A stretch of DNA of 64,000 nucleotides from Salinicoccus sesuvii (lineage in GTDB: Bacteria > Bacillota > Bacilli > Staphylococcales > Salinicoccaceae), in NCBI RefSeq assembly GCF_042648145.1, contig NZ_JBHRWV010000008.1, forward strand, positions 124,001-188,000. Direction: 5' to 3'. This document shows positions 6,101 through 15,256 of this stretch, one piece after another (the stretch's first letter is position 1; every line of letters begins with the position of its first letter). The notes below the pieces were generated by a model. That model made no database searches. It was not told where the DNA came from and saw only the letters and a program-made list of their open reading frames with translations. A program made the translations under genes and the position numbers.

Positions 6101-6418
6101 CTCTTTCTACGTGCGTAGCCTATTTTTTAGTTTCGCATGGCTGGTGGTAATAGACAGACCCCAGATCCATGCTAGTCTGATTAATCTCTTCATCCCGGTC
6201 TGCAGACGGAAGACCGGGATGCGTATCCTACTAAGGTTGAATCATCCAATCAAGACGCATAGGAAACGTCATGGGATGATGCAGGCTACTCTTAGGCAGC
6301 TACTGCGAAGTTGTTTTGTTTGCCAGTTATTATTAACTGAGTATCGTTGATGACGAAGCCGATACCTCCGACACGCTTAAGTTGCTCAAACAGCCCCTGT
6401 CGAATCCGGAACGTCCCC
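6056..6418 (-). ncRNA. ssrA: tmRNA
   Basis: The 5' GGGGACG pairs with 3' CGTCTCC plus discriminator A to form the tRNA-like acceptor stem, and GTTCGACTCCCGCC gives the T-arm. CCA is not encoded. The tag-reading frame lies at 6292-6324 and encodes GKQNNFAVAA followed by TAA, close to the staphylococcal tag; the alanine charged on tmRNA precedes it. It works with SmpB, encoded 71 nt upstream, to rescue stalled ribosomes and tag the nascent chains. The gene appears intact although an element is inserted at its 3' end, so the element must restore the acceptor end. Confidence 0.97.
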
Positions 6419-6453
6419 GGATTATAAACACGTCTTTACGAGACGTTCAGTAT

Positions 6454-6482
6454 ATTATAACAGATTGGACTCCATTTTTCAA
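6454..6482 (-). promoter_or_regulatory. ssrA promoter
   Basis: On the minus strand TTGAAA (6477-6482) and TATAAT (6454-6459) are exactly 17 nt apart, about 36 nt before the mature tmRNA 5' end. The leader between them and the mature end contains an ACGTCT/AGACGT hairpin, as expected for a precursor trimmed at its 5' end. Confidence 0.75.
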
Positions 6483-6489
6483 GATTGTG

Positions 6490-6957
6490 CTACTGCATAC
6501 GGTCTTTCATTGCACGGTCGATATCACGCTTCATCTGTTTCTTCTTCAAGTCTTCACGCTTGTCATACTTTTTCTTGCCCCGGGCAACACCAAGCAGTAC
6601 TTTGCAGAAACCGTTCTTGATATAGAGCTTGAGCGGAATAATCGAGTAGCCGGGATCTTGCGTCTCTCCGAGCAGCTTGTCGATCTCCTTCCGCTTCAGA
6701 AGCAGCTTTCGTGTTCTCAGAGGATCATGGTTATACCGATTACCTTCCTCATAAGGGGCAATGTGCATGTTGTAAACATACATTTCACCCCTATAGACGC
6801 GGGCATAGGAATCCTTCAGGTTAGCTGAGCCTCGTCTGATGGATTTTATCTCCGTACCTCTGAGTTCGATGCCCGCTTCGATTGTATCCTCAATCGTATA
6901 ATCATGGCTTGCTTTTCTATTCTGCGCAAGCGGTTTATCATGTGTCTTCTTTTTCAT
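6490..6957 (-). CDS. smpB: SsrA-binding protein SmpB
   Basis: The 155-residue protein shows the SmpB beta-barrel landmarks AGIELRGTEIKSIRRGSANL, YVYNMHIAPYEEGN and LLLKRKEIDKL. It ends in a basic tail (KKQMKRDIDRAMKDRM) that enters the decoding centre. It binds the tRNA-like part of tmRNA and is required for trans-translation. It starts 2 nt after the rnr stop and is followed by ssrA, so the RNase R-SmpB-tmRNA quality-control set is physically together, as in other Staphylococcaceae. Length is normal for the family. Confidence 0.97.
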   Translation of the reverse strand: MKKKTHDKPLAQNRKASHDYTIEDTIEAGIELRGTEIKSIRRGSANLKDSYARVYRGEMYVYNMHIAPYEEGNRYNHDPLRTRKLLLKRKEIDKLLGETQDPGYSIIPLKLYIKNGFCKVLLGVARGKKKYDKREDLKKKQMKRDIDRAMKDRMQ

Positions 6958-6959
6958 AA

Positions 6960-9293
6960 CTATTTCTTCTTTCCATTACTTTTTTTCGCACCTTTGTAAA
7001 AAGGCTTCTTGTTGGTTTTGTTTTTGTCATTCGGTTTTTTACCATTCTTTGATTTGCCACCATTATTTCTGTTCTGGCTATTGCTTTTCTTCTGACCACT
7101 TCTAGGTTTGGATTTCGCTTTGATTTCTACAGGTCTATCCCTGCGTTCTCTCGGCTGACGATCCGGCATGCCAACGACCTTGAAGTCGATCAGCCGCTCT
7201 TCTAAGTTAACATTCAATACCTCAACCTCAACGGGGTCACCAATGCGGTATATAGTACCTGTACGATCGCCAATAAGCGCCATATGCCTCTCATGATACT
7301 GATAGTGATCGTCAGTCATGTACGAGACATGTACGAGCCCCTCAATTGTATTCGGTAACTCGACGAACATACCGAAATTCATCACACCGGCAATAACACC
7401 TTCATACGTCTCGCCCACATGCTGAATCATGTACTCTGCTTTTTTCAGATCATCCGTGTCCCGCTCTGCATCTTGAGCACGTCTCTCCCTGTTGGATGTA
7501 TGCTCTGCGATGTCAGGCAGTTCGGAAGCAATCTCGTTTACGGTTCTCTGGCCTGTCTTACCCTCAATCAGATACTTCCTAATCAATCGATGTACTACAA
7601 GGTCCGGATAGCGTCGAATTGGAGAAGTAAAGTGGGTATAATACTCTGCCGATAAACCGAAGTGTCCCAGGTTATCTTCAGAGTAGCGCGCTTGCTGCAT
7701 CGAACGGAGCATCAGGGTACTGATAACCATTTCTTCTGGTCGTCCTTCCACTTCTTCGATGATTTCTTGGAGTGCACGTGGATGAATTTCATTACCCTTC
7801 CCTTTGACGACGATGCCGAAATTTGTGATGAACTCGAAGAACTGTCTTAACTTTTCCTCTTTAGGATCTTCGTGCACACGATATAGGAATGGCACTTCCA
7901 TCCAATGGAAATGCTCTGCAACTGTTTCATTCGCTGCAAGCATGAACTCTTCAATCATTTTTTCACCAACGGAACGTGTACGCAACACAACTTCAGACGG
8001 TGTACCATCTGACTCTACAAGTACTTGAGCTTCATTGAAATCAAAATCAATTGCCCCACGCTTTTCTCTTCTACTACGAAGAATCTTCGCCAATGCCTCA
8101 GCATCTTGAAGCATCGGATAGACATCACTGAACTCTTCGATCAGTTCTTGGTTTTCTTCGTCAAGCATCTGGTTGACGGCACTGTATGTCATGCGGCGAT
8201 CAGAGTGGATGACACTCTGGAATATATCATGATTAACGACTTTGCCATCACGGTCAATCTCCATACGACAGCTCATCGTCAGACGGTCGACATGAGGGTT
8301 CAATGAACAGATACCATTTGATAAGCGGTGGGGAATCATCGGTATAACCCGATCGACCAAATATACACTAGTCCCCCGTTCGTAAGCTTCCTTATCGAGC
8401 GGTGCGTCTTCTTCAACATAATAGCTGACATCCGCGATGCTTACAGTCAGTTCGTAATTGCCGTTCTCCAAGGCCTTGACGGATATGGCATCATCGAGAT
8501 CTTTGGCATCCGCACCATCGATTGTGATTGTAAACTCATCGCGAAGATCTGTGCGGTCCTTGAGTTCATCTTCATTGATGACTTCAGGTACCGCTTCTGC
8601 GGCTTTCAACACTTCTTCAGGAAATTCGATTTCAATCCCATGCTGATAAATGATAGAAAGGATATCTACACCCGGGTCATTTTTGTGACCGAGTATCTGA
8701 ATGACATGACCTTCTGGATTGTCATCATTATTCTCACGATATTTAGTAATCTCAACAAGCACCTTATGCCCATCTATGGCACCGAGATTCTGTCTACCGG
8801 GGATAAAGATATCGTCCACAATCTTTTTAGAATCCGGCACAACAAAACCGAAGTTCTTGTTGGCGTGATATTCACCGACGACGCGAGTGACACCTCGAGT
8901 CAGTATGGATGTAATCTGTCCTTCCTGATTGTCCCCTTGAGACTGTTTTTGTACTTCGACCAGTACTGTATCTCCGTCCAATGCACCGTTAATACCAGTT
9001 GGCGGGATGAAGATATCCTCAAGCTCTTTGTCTTCAGGTCGAAGAAAACCAAAACCGCGTTTATGCATAGCAAGCGTTCCTTTAACCAGATCAGTTTCAC
9101 TCATCTTCATGAACTTATCTTTTTTCGTTCTATATACTTCACCAGATTCTTCAAGGGCAACGATGTCCTTCACCATTTCCTTGAAATCTTCGGAATCGTA
9201 TGCTGAAAGCTCTTGTTGGAACTGGTCTATTGTCATTGGCTTGTAGTCTTCAGAACCAATCAATGTCAAAATCTTTTCTCTATAGCTACCCAT
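6960..9293 (-). CDS. rnr: Ribonuclease R
   Basis: This 777-residue 3'-5' exoribonuclease has an N-terminal winged-helix region (about 1-60), two cold-shock RNA-binding domains (about 65-230), the RNB catalytic domain (about 250-590) with the metal-binding aspartates 259, 265, 267 and 268 in the IDGADAKDLDDA motif, and an S1 domain (about 635-715). The C-terminal tail (about 725-777) is very Lys/Asn/Gly-rich. RNase R degrades structured RNA and clears non-stop mRNA released by trans-translation, which fits its smpB-ssrA neighbours. A GGAGG ribosome site precedes the ATG. Confidence 0.97.
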   Translation of the reverse strand: MGSYREKILTLIGSEDYKPMTIDQFQQELSAYDSEDFKEMVKDIVALEESGEVYRTKKDKFMKMSETDLVKGTLAMHKRGFGFLRPEDKELEDIFIPPTGINGALDGDTVLVEVQKQSQGDNQEGQITSILTRGVTRVVGEYHANKNFGFVVPDSKKIVDDIFIPGRQNLGAIDGHKVLVEITKYRENNDDNPEGHVIQILGHKNDPGVDILSIIYQHGIEIEFPEEVLKAAEAVPEVINEDELKDRTDLRDEFTITIDGADAKDLDDAISVKALENGNYELTVSIADVSYYVEEDAPLDKEAYERGTSVYLVDRVIPMIPHRLSNGICSLNPHVDRLTMSCRMEIDRDGKVVNHDIFQSVIHSDRRMTYSAVNQMLDEENQELIEEFSDVYPMLQDAEALAKILRSRREKRGAIDFDFNEAQVLVESDGTPSEVVLRTRSVGEKMIEEFMLAANETVAEHFHWMEVPFLYRVHEDPKEEKLRQFFEFITNFGIVVKGKGNEIHPRALQEIIEEVEGRPEEMVISTLMLRSMQQARYSEDNLGHFGLSAEYYTHFTSPIRRYPDLVVHRLIRKYLIEGKTGQRTVNEIASELPDIAEHTSNRERRAQDAERDTDDLKKAEYMIQHVGETYEGVIAGVMNFGMFVELPNTIEGLVHVSYMTDDHYQYHERHMALIGDRTGTIYRIGDPVEVEVLNVNLEERLIDFKVVGMPDRQPRERRDRPVEIKAKSKPRSGQKKSNSQNRNNGGKSKNGKKPNDKNKTNKKPFYKGAKKSNGKKK

Positions 9294-9307
9294 GAACTTG
9301 CCTCCTA

Positions 9308-10054
9308 TTACGCATCCCAGTCTAGTTGACCCATAAATGCGTGTATATCATTAAAAAGTTGTTGTTTTTCCTTATCTATTGTCAAAACGTGTCCGGATTC
9401 AGGGTACCACTTGAGTTGCTTCTCTTCTTCTTCCGTCGAAGCCTCGTCATAAATGATATTTGCAGAATCCGGATTGATCATCTGGTCTTTTTCGGACTGA
9501 GCCACAAAAAGAGGGACGAAAACATCCGGCAGACTTTCCTTTGCAAGTGAAATCATCCCCCGTACTTCATCCAGCATCTCGGTCGGTTCGAATTGTGCCA
9601 TCTCGCGCTCAATTTCCGCTTCCGTCTTGCCTTCCATTCTCTTGAATCCACGGGCGTATTCTAAAACACCTGCATACATGGTCTCGCGATCTTTTAGGTA
9701 CATCGGACTGCAGATTGTTGCTATACCGACAACATCGCGTACCGTGGCAAGTCGCACCGCAAAAACACCACCAAGAGAGAGTCCTGCTACAAAAATTTTC
9801 TCATAGCCGCGTTCCACTAGAAAATCGTAGGCCGCGAGTACCTCAGACCACCAAACATGAGGACTGGATTTCAGCAAGTTCTCAGGCGGTTCTGCGTGAC
9901 CTTCGTAATGAGGTGCATAGGACGTAATGCCTTGTTTCTGAAGATAGCGTCCAAGCTGTCTGACATCCGATGAATTACCGGTGAATCCATGGAGCAGTAG
10001 TACTGCTTGCGCCCCTTCTTCAAAGAAAAATGGTTGCGGTAACTGTATCTTCAT
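9308..10054 (-). CDS. est: Alpha/beta-hydrolase carboxylesterase (Est30/YvaK type)
   Basis: The 248-residue protein has an oxyanion motif LHGFTG at 21-26 and a nucleophile elbow GLSLGG with S93. Candidate triad partners are D190 (SEKD) and H222 (SGHV), the layout of the Geobacillus Est30/Bacillus YvaK carboxylesterases that hydrolyse short-chain esters. There is no signal peptide, so it is cytoplasmic. It lies between secG and rnr as in staphylococci and Bacillus, with 14 nt to rnr, implying co-transcription. The natural substrate is unknown. Confidence 0.92.
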   Translation of the reverse strand: MKIQLPQPFFFEEGAQAVLLLHGFTGNSSDVRQLGRYLQKQGITSYAPHYEGHAEPPENLLKSSPHVWWSEVLAAYDFLVERGYEKIFVAGLSLGGVFAVRLATVRDVVGIATICSPMYLKDRETMYAGVLEYARGFKRMEGKTEAEIEREMAQFEPTEMLDEVRGMISLAKESLPDVFVPLFVAQSEKDQMINPDSANIIYDEASTEEEEKQLKWYPESGHVLTIDKEKQQLFNDIHAFMGQLDWDA

Positions 10055-10112
10055 TGTTTATACCCTACTTTCAATTCGTTAATTTCATTGTACGTTAAAA
10101 ACTGTTCTTAGA

Positions 10113-10144
10113 AAAATAAAAAACCCCCTATATCATAGGAGGCT
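10113..10144 (-). terminator. Terminator after secG
   Basis: An interrupted stem CCCCCTAT/ATAGGAGG with a 3-nt loop is followed on the minus strand by a long T-rich run. It lies just after the secG stop and 69 nt before the est start. Confidence 0.7.
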
Positions 10145-10151
10145 CGATTCA

Positions 10152-10382
10152 TTAGCTTAAATATGTGAGCAGTAGCATGATCATGAAGAACAACAATGAC
10201 AATATGACCGTTGCCCTATGAAGTATAAGATCCATGCCCCGCGCTTTTTGTTTACCAAATAATTGCTCTGCACCGCCACCGATTGCACCTGAAAGGCCGG
10301 CACTTTTCCCTGACTGTAGCAATACCACTGCAATTAAAGATACACAAACGATAATCAGAAGTACAACGAGTAATGTTTGCAT
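10152..10382 (-). CDS. secG: Protein translocase subunit SecG
   Basis: The 76-residue protein has two membrane helices (about 3-24 and 52-74) joined by the conserved loop LLQSGKSAGLSGAIGGGAEQLFG, cut here after the motif KSAGLSGAIGGG. It is the accessory subunit of the SecYEG channel. I set the start at the ATG at 10382, where CGGAGGG lies upstream; the open frame extends further but that part is not SecG-like. Its partner SecA is encoded at 41137 in the same window. Confidence 0.95.
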   Translation of the reverse strand: MQTLLVVLLIIVCVSLIAVVLLQSGKSAGLSGAIGGGAEQLFGKQKARGMDLILHRATVILSLLFFMIMLLLTYLS

Positions 10383-10486
10383 GTGGTAATCCCTCCGAAT
10401 GATATTAACATTAAAAATTCTATCAGAAATGTGAATAGATTGCAAACGTATCGGGAAAAGGTGTTTTCACACTATTGAATGCACAA

Positions 10487-11452
10487 TCATCCTTTTTTTA
10501 AGAAAGTAGCAACCGCTTCATGCGTCGGCAGACTAGTAATGGCACCTTTTTTTGTTGTTGAGAGCGCCCCGACCCCATTCGCGAATCGGAGTACTTCAGG
10601 GCCGTTCTCCCTCAGTATTTCAATGGCCGAATGCGTGCTCAGCGAAAGCTGATAAAGCATAGCTCCAATAAAAGCATCCCCTGCTCCTGTAGTATCTATT
10701 GTTTCTACCACATAGCCTGGATGTTCGCAGTAGCCGCCTTCTCTGTAAATAATTTGGCTGCCGGCGGGGCCCTTTGTATATATAACCGCTTTTACGTAAT
10801 CAGTAAAGAGTGCACTTATCGCATCGGATTCATTCTCGATCCCGGTAATGAATTCCAATTCCTCATCAGAAACTTTAACGATATCAGCAAAACGCATAAA
10901 TTCGAGGACGGCTTCCCGGCACTCATCTTCATCATCCCAAAGTGGCAGACGGATATTCGGATCAAAGATTACAGTGCCCTGCGCCTCTCGCACTTTTCCA
11001 ATGACTGTGCGATGTGTTTCTTTCATAGCACTCTCAACAAGATCAACTGAGCAGAAATGTAGCAGGTCATTCTTACCGAATTCTATACCACTGGTTGCAG
11101 ATGCATCGTATAGGAGATCAGCAGATGGGTTCCTATAGAATGAGAAGTCCCTGTTGCCCGTATCATCAAGAGACACAAATGCCAAGCCGGTGTTAGCTCG
11201 ACGTGTACGAGTAATATAATTAGTATGTACACCTTTCGATTCTAGTAGTTCAAGGATACGATCACCGAATGCATCTGTCCCAAGTTGTGTCAGAAGATGC
11301 GACTCTCCACCGAGTATGGCGTAGGTAGCAGCAACATTTGCAGGAGCACCACCGACTTGTGGTTCAAATGCATTGATATCCTTTAGTTTTTTCCCCTTCT
11401 CAGCAGGTATAAAATCGATTAGTGCTTCTCCAATTGTAAAAAGACGTCTCAA
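10487..11452 (-). CDS. PfkB-family sugar kinase, probably fructokinase
   Basis: The product (321 residues from the TTG at 11452) carries the PfkB signatures GGAPANVA near the N terminus and DTTGAGDAF near residue 245, whose aspartate is the catalytic base. The N-terminal FTIGEALIDFIP and the sequence overall are closest to bacterial fructokinases that phosphorylate fructose to fructose-6-phosphate. I prefer the TTG with GGAG 9 nt upstream over another TTG at 11467. It sits alone between secG and eno, a position where I would not expect a sugar kinase from staphylococcal gene order, and no transporter or regulator adjoins it. Substrate is inferred. Confidence 0.85.
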   Translation of the reverse strand: MRRLFTIGEALIDFIPAEKGKKLKDINAFEPQVGGAPANVAATYAILGGESHLLTQLGTDAFGDRILELLESKGVHTNYITRTRRANTGLAFVSLDDTGNRDFSFYRNPSADLLYDASATSGIEFGKNDLLHFCSVDLVESAMKETHRTVIGKVREAQGTVIFDPNIRLPLWDDEDECREAVLEFMRFADIVKVSDEELEFITGIENESDAISALFTDYVKAVIYTKGPAGSQIIYREGGYCEHPGYVVETIDTTGAGDAFIGAMLYQLSLSTHSAIEILRENGPEVLRFANGVGALSTTKKGAITSLPTHEAVATFLKKG

Positions 11453-11518
11453 TGTTACCAACTCCAATCTTATCTATTGCCAAAAATTATATCATATCCA
11501 CACCTACTAATATCAGTA

Positions 11519-11550
11519 CAAAAAAACAGGCCGGGAATCATCCGGCCTGT
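11519..11550 (-). terminator. Terminator after eno
   Basis: Perfect 9-bp stem ACAGGCCGG/CCGGCCTGT with a 7-nt loop, followed on the minus strand by a T-run. It closes the glycolytic transcript 31 nt after eno and separates it from the sugar kinase gene. Confidence 0.9.
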
Positions 11551-11580
11551 AAATTTCCCCGCAAGGAGGAGAAATGGAAA

Positions 11581-12882
11581 CTATTGCTCATCTAGATTAT
11601 AGAATGAAGCGAGTCCTGAATATTTTGCTGTTTCAAACAACTCATCTTCGATTCTGAGAAGTTGATTATATTTAGCTACACGGTCTGTACGAGAAGGTGC
11701 ACCAGTCTTAATCTGTCCTGCATTGACAGCAACAGCGATATCGGCAATAGTTGTATCTTCTGTCTCACCAGAACGGTGGGAGATAACTGCTGTGTATCCA
11801 GCACGTTTTGCCATTTCGATTGCTTCGAATGTCTCAGTCAGTGTACCAATCTGATTCACTTTAATCAGGATGGAATTACCGACGCCTTCTTCAATAGCAC
11901 GTGCAAGCTTCTTCGTGTTTGTAACGAAGAGGTCATCACCAACAAGCTGAACTTTAGAACCGAGTTTTTCAGTTAGAAGTTTTGTACCTTCCCAGTCGTT
12001 TTCGTCCAAACCGTCTTCGATAGAAATGATTGGGTATTTCTCAATCATTTCAGCATACCAGTTTACCATCTCTTCAGAAGTGTAGGATTTACCTTCGCCT
12101 TTAAGCTCGTACTTCTTCGTATCCGGATCATAGAATTCGCTGGATGCAGCATCCATTGCGAGGCGAATCTGTTCTCCAGGTTTGTATCCGGCTTTTTTCA
12201 CTGCTTCTATGATAGTAGAGAGTGCTTCCTCGTTGGAACCGAGGTTTGGAGCGAATCCACCTTCATCACCAACACCTGTATTGTAGCCTTTTTCATTCAA
12301 TACTTTCTTCAAGCTGTGGAAGATCTCAGCACCCATGCGCAGGCCTTCTTTGAATGATTCAGCACCAACTGGCATAATCATAAATTCTTGGATGTCTACA
12401 TTGTTGTCTGCGTGCTCTCCACCATTGATGATATTCATCATTGGTACTGGAAGCTGAACTGCATTAAATCCACCGAGATATTTGTAAAGTGGCTGACCAA
12501 GGAAGTCTGCAGCAGCTTTTGCTACAGCCATTGATACACCAAGAATAGCATTAGCGCCAAGCTTACCTTTGTTTTCTGTACCATCAAGCGCAATCATCAT
12601 CTTATCGATAGAGACTTGCTCAAGTACACTGAAGTCGCCATCGACAAGTTCAGGTCCAATGACTTCATTGACGTTCTCGACTGCTTGTTCGACACCTTTT
12701 CCAAGGTAGCGTGTGTCGTCTCCGTCACGTAGCTCAACAGCTTCGTATTCTCCTGTGGAAGCGCCTGAAGGAACCAGTGCGCGACCGAAAGCGCCGCTTT
12801 CTGTCAGTACTTCCACCTCGACTGTCGGATTACCCCGGGAGTCAAGAACCTCACGTGCATAAACATCTGTAATTAATGGCAT
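11581..12882 (-). CDS. eno: Enolase
   Basis: The 433-residue protein converts 2-phosphoglycerate to phosphoenolpyruvate. Visible hallmarks are the N-terminal DSRGNPTVEVEV, SGASTGEYEA, the catalytic GDEGGFAPN and the HRSGETEDTTIADIAVA signature containing active-site residues. Length is typical. It is the last gene of the leftward cluster cggR-gap-pgk-tpiA-gpmI-eno and lies 62 nt after gpmI. A strong AAGGAGA ribosome site precedes the ATG. The terminator at 11519 ends the transcript. Confidence 0.98.
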   Translation of the reverse strand: MPLITDVYAREVLDSRGNPTVEVEVLTESGAFGRALVPSGASTGEYEAVELRDGDDTRYLGKGVEQAVENVNEVIGPELVDGDFSVLEQVSIDKMMIALDGTENKGKLGANAILGVSMAVAKAAADFLGQPLYKYLGGFNAVQLPVPMMNIINGGEHADNNVDIQEFMIMPVGAESFKEGLRMGAEIFHSLKKVLNEKGYNTGVGDEGGFAPNLGSNEEALSTIIEAVKKAGYKPGEQIRLAMDAASSEFYDPDTKKYELKGEGKSYTSEEMVNWYAEMIEKYPIISIEDGLDENDWEGTKLLTEKLGSKVQLVGDDLFVTNTKKLARAIEEGVGNSILIKVNQIGTLTETFEAIEMAKRAGYTAVISHRSGETEDTTIADIAVAVNAGQIKTGAPSRTDRVAKYNQLLRIEDELFETAKYSGLASFYNLDEQ

Positions 12883-12944
12883 AGCAATGTCTCCTTTTTT
12901 GTTGGTTTCTATATTATTATCCGAAAGTTACCTCTCGGCAATAA

Positions 12945-14468
12945 TCATCTTATCAGACTTTCGCCTGTCATTTCTTCTGGTTTTTCAATTCCCATGAGAT
13001 CAAGCATCGTCGGGGAGAGATCCGCCAGGCGACCGCTTTTCACTTCTGCACCTTCGCTAGTGACAATCACCGGCACAGGATTCGTTGTATGGGCGGTCAT
13101 AGGCTCTCCGCCGAGTGTCGTTACTTCGTCGGAATTACCATGGTCTGCAGTAATAATCGCTGTTCCACCCTGGGCAAGGATTTCATCGACAATTGGGCCG
13201 AGACACTCGTCCACTGCTTCGATGGCTTTAATCGTCGGCTCAAGCTTGCCGCTATGTCCAACCATATCAGGGTTGGCGAAGTTCAGAATGATCATATCGA
13301 GATCTTCTTTTTTAAGTTCCTCAAGACATCTATCTCTTACTTCGTAGGCGCTCATTTCAGGCTTCAGATCATACGTCGGTACTTTTGGTGAATCCACGAG
13401 CACTCTACGTTCTCCGTCGAATTCTTTATGACGTCCACCACTCATGAAGTAAGTCACGTGCGGGAACTTTTCAGTTTCTGCGATACGCAACTGTTTGCGT
13501 CCGGCTTTGGAGACGACTTCACCGATGGTATTGACAATATCTTTCTTCTCGAAGACGACATCTGCTAGGACATTATCACTATATTTGGTGAAAGTGACAA
13601 ACTTGAGATCGGAATATTTTCTATCAATCTCAAATCCCATGAATTCCTGGTTAGTGTAGATTTCCGACAGCTGTGCTGCGCGATCCGGCCGGAAGTTGTA
13701 GAAGATGACTGCATCATCATTCATCACACCCCGATCATAGTCGCCATCATGTCCCAAGACAATGAAAGGTTTGACGAATTCGTCGTAGATGCCAGCATCA
13801 TAGCTTGCCTTAATACCCGCTTCGGCACTTTCGTACCTTTCTCCGACACCATTCGAGATTGCCTGATACGCCATCTCCTCACGGTCCCAGCGCTGATCAC
13901 GATCCATGGCATAGTATCTGCCGCTAATGGTGGCAAACTCACCGACACCAATTTCCTTGAAACGTTCCTCCGATTCCTGAACGTATCTAATGGCTGAGTC
14001 TTGCGAAACATCCCTTCCATCAAGGAATGCGTGAACATAGACTTTTTTCAGTCCCTGTCTCTTAGCCATGCGAAGTATCGCAAACATGTGTTCATAATGG
14101 GAGTGAACACCCCCATCACTCAGCAGTCCCATGATGTGTAACGCACTATCATTATTTTCGACATGCTGCATTGTATTCAGAAGCACTTCATTATCAAAGA
14201 AGTCACCTTCTTCGATGGATTTATTAATCCTCGTCAAGCTCTGATATACTACACGCCCTGCACCAATATTTAGGTGGCCCACTTCGGAATTGCCCATCTG
14301 TCCTTCAGGTAATCCAACATCAAGACCGCACGCACTGAGTTCATTATGGGGATATTTATTAAAGAACCGATCGAAATTGGGCTTGTTGGCCGCCTTGACC
14401 GCGTTCCCTTTTTCTTCATCTCTGTTGGCAAAGCCGTCGAGAATGATCAGGCCTACTGGTTTTGACAT
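12945..14468 (-). CDS. gpmI: Cofactor-independent phosphoglycerate mutase
   Basis: The 507-residue Mn-dependent enzyme interconverts 3- and 2-phosphoglycerate. The phosphorylated serine is S61 in GQMGNSEVGH. Metal ligands sit in the N-terminal ILDGFANRDEEKGNAV stretch and in the later ITADHGNSDE motif. Its ATG overlaps the tpiA stop in a TAATG arrangement, indicating translational coupling. Order and spacing match the staphylococcal gap operon. Nothing is odd beyond the DGFAN variant of the more usual DGFG start of the first motif. Confidence 0.98.
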   Translation of the reverse strand: MSKPVGLIILDGFANRDEEKGNAVKAANKPNFDRFFNKYPHNELSACGLDVGLPEGQMGNSEVGHLNIGAGRVVYQSLTRINKSIEEGDFFDNEVLLNTMQHVENNDSALHIMGLLSDGGVHSHYEHMFAILRMAKRQGLKKVYVHAFLDGRDVSQDSAIRYVQESEERFKEIGVGEFATISGRYYAMDRDQRWDREEMAYQAISNGVGERYESAEAGIKASYDAGIYDEFVKPFIVLGHDGDYDRGVMNDDAVIFYNFRPDRAAQLSEIYTNQEFMGFEIDRKYSDLKFVTFTKYSDNVLADVVFEKKDIVNTIGEVVSKAGRKQLRIAETEKFPHVTYFMSGGRHKEFDGERRVLVDSPKVPTYDLKPEMSAYEVRDRCLEELKKEDLDMIILNFANPDMVGHSGKLEPTIKAIEAVDECLGPIVDEILAQGGTAIITADHGNSDEVTTLGGEPMTAHTTNPVPVIVTSEGAEVKSGRLADLSPTMLDLMGIEKPEEMTGESLIR

Positions 14469-15220
14469 TACTTAGCACCTTCCAACAGTTGAACGAAGGA
14501 TTCAGGTTCGAGTGAAGCCCCGCCGACAAGTGCACCATCAATATGCTCCTGCGCCATATATTCCTTAATGTTTTCGGGTTTTACAGAACCACCATACTGG
14601 ATACGTACAGCTTCTGCTGTTTCCTCATCGTACAGAGAAGCGACTGTTTCACGGACGACGCCACACATTTCATTGGCATCTTCGCTTGTTGCAGATTTTC
14701 CTGTACCAATTGCCCAAATCGGTTCATAGGCAATGACAGATGCTTTGACCTGCTCTTGTGTCAGACCTTCCAGTGCTTTTGAGACTTGGTCTCGCACCTT
14801 ATCGGCCGCTTTACCGGATTCACGCTCTTCGTCTGTTTCTCCGCAGCAGATGATTGGTACAAGGTTTTTAGCATGTAGCGCATGCGCCTTCTTGTTTACT
14901 GTTTCATCCGTTTCGTTGAAATACTCCCTACGCTCGGAATGACCAACGATCACATACTGCACGCCAAGGTCCTCGAGCATGGATGGAGAGACCTCTCCAG
15001 TGTATGCGCCATTATCTTCAAAATGACTGTTTTCAGCACCGACGCCAATTTCCAGATCCTTCGTCTTTTCGACAAGTGAAGGCAGGTGGATGAATGGTGC
15101 ACACACTGCACTTTCCACTTCAGAACTTTTTGGCAGTTCACCGAGTGCATCAATAAATGCATTACCTTCTGAAATTGTCTTATTCATTTTCCAGTTTCCT
15201 GCTATAAATGGGGTTCTCAT
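14468..15220 (-). CDS. tpiA: Triosephosphate isomerase
   Basis: The 250-residue TIM-barrel enzyme interconverts dihydroxyacetone phosphate and glyceraldehyde-3-phosphate. From the chosen start (MRTPFIAGNWKMN, with GGAGG 7 nt upstream) K11, H94 (IVGHSERRE) and the catalytic E166 (AYEPIWAIGTG) are present. It follows pgk by 36 nt and overlaps gpmI by one base. The open frame extends a few codons further 5' but that part lies within the ribosome site. Confidence 0.98.
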   Translation of the reverse strand: MRTPFIAGNWKMNKTISEGNAFIDALGELPKSSEVESAVCAPFIHLPSLVEKTKDLEIGVGAENSHFEDNGAYTGEVSPSMLEDLGVQYVIVGHSERREYFNETDETVNKKAHALHAKNLVPIICCGETDEERESGKAADKVRDQVSKALEGLTQEQVKASVIAYEPIWAIGTGKSATSEDANEMCGVVRETVASLYDEETAEAVRIQYGGSVKPENIKEYMAQEHIDGALVGGASLEPESFVQLLEGAK

Positions 15221-15256
15221 AATCTTCCTCCTCATATTGTTGAAGTCACACGTTGA

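Noticed and set aside
8328..9206. 292-residue rightward frame
   Set aside because: Antisense to rnr, rich in Ile/Phe and without a family match or ribosome site; rnr is a clear gene.
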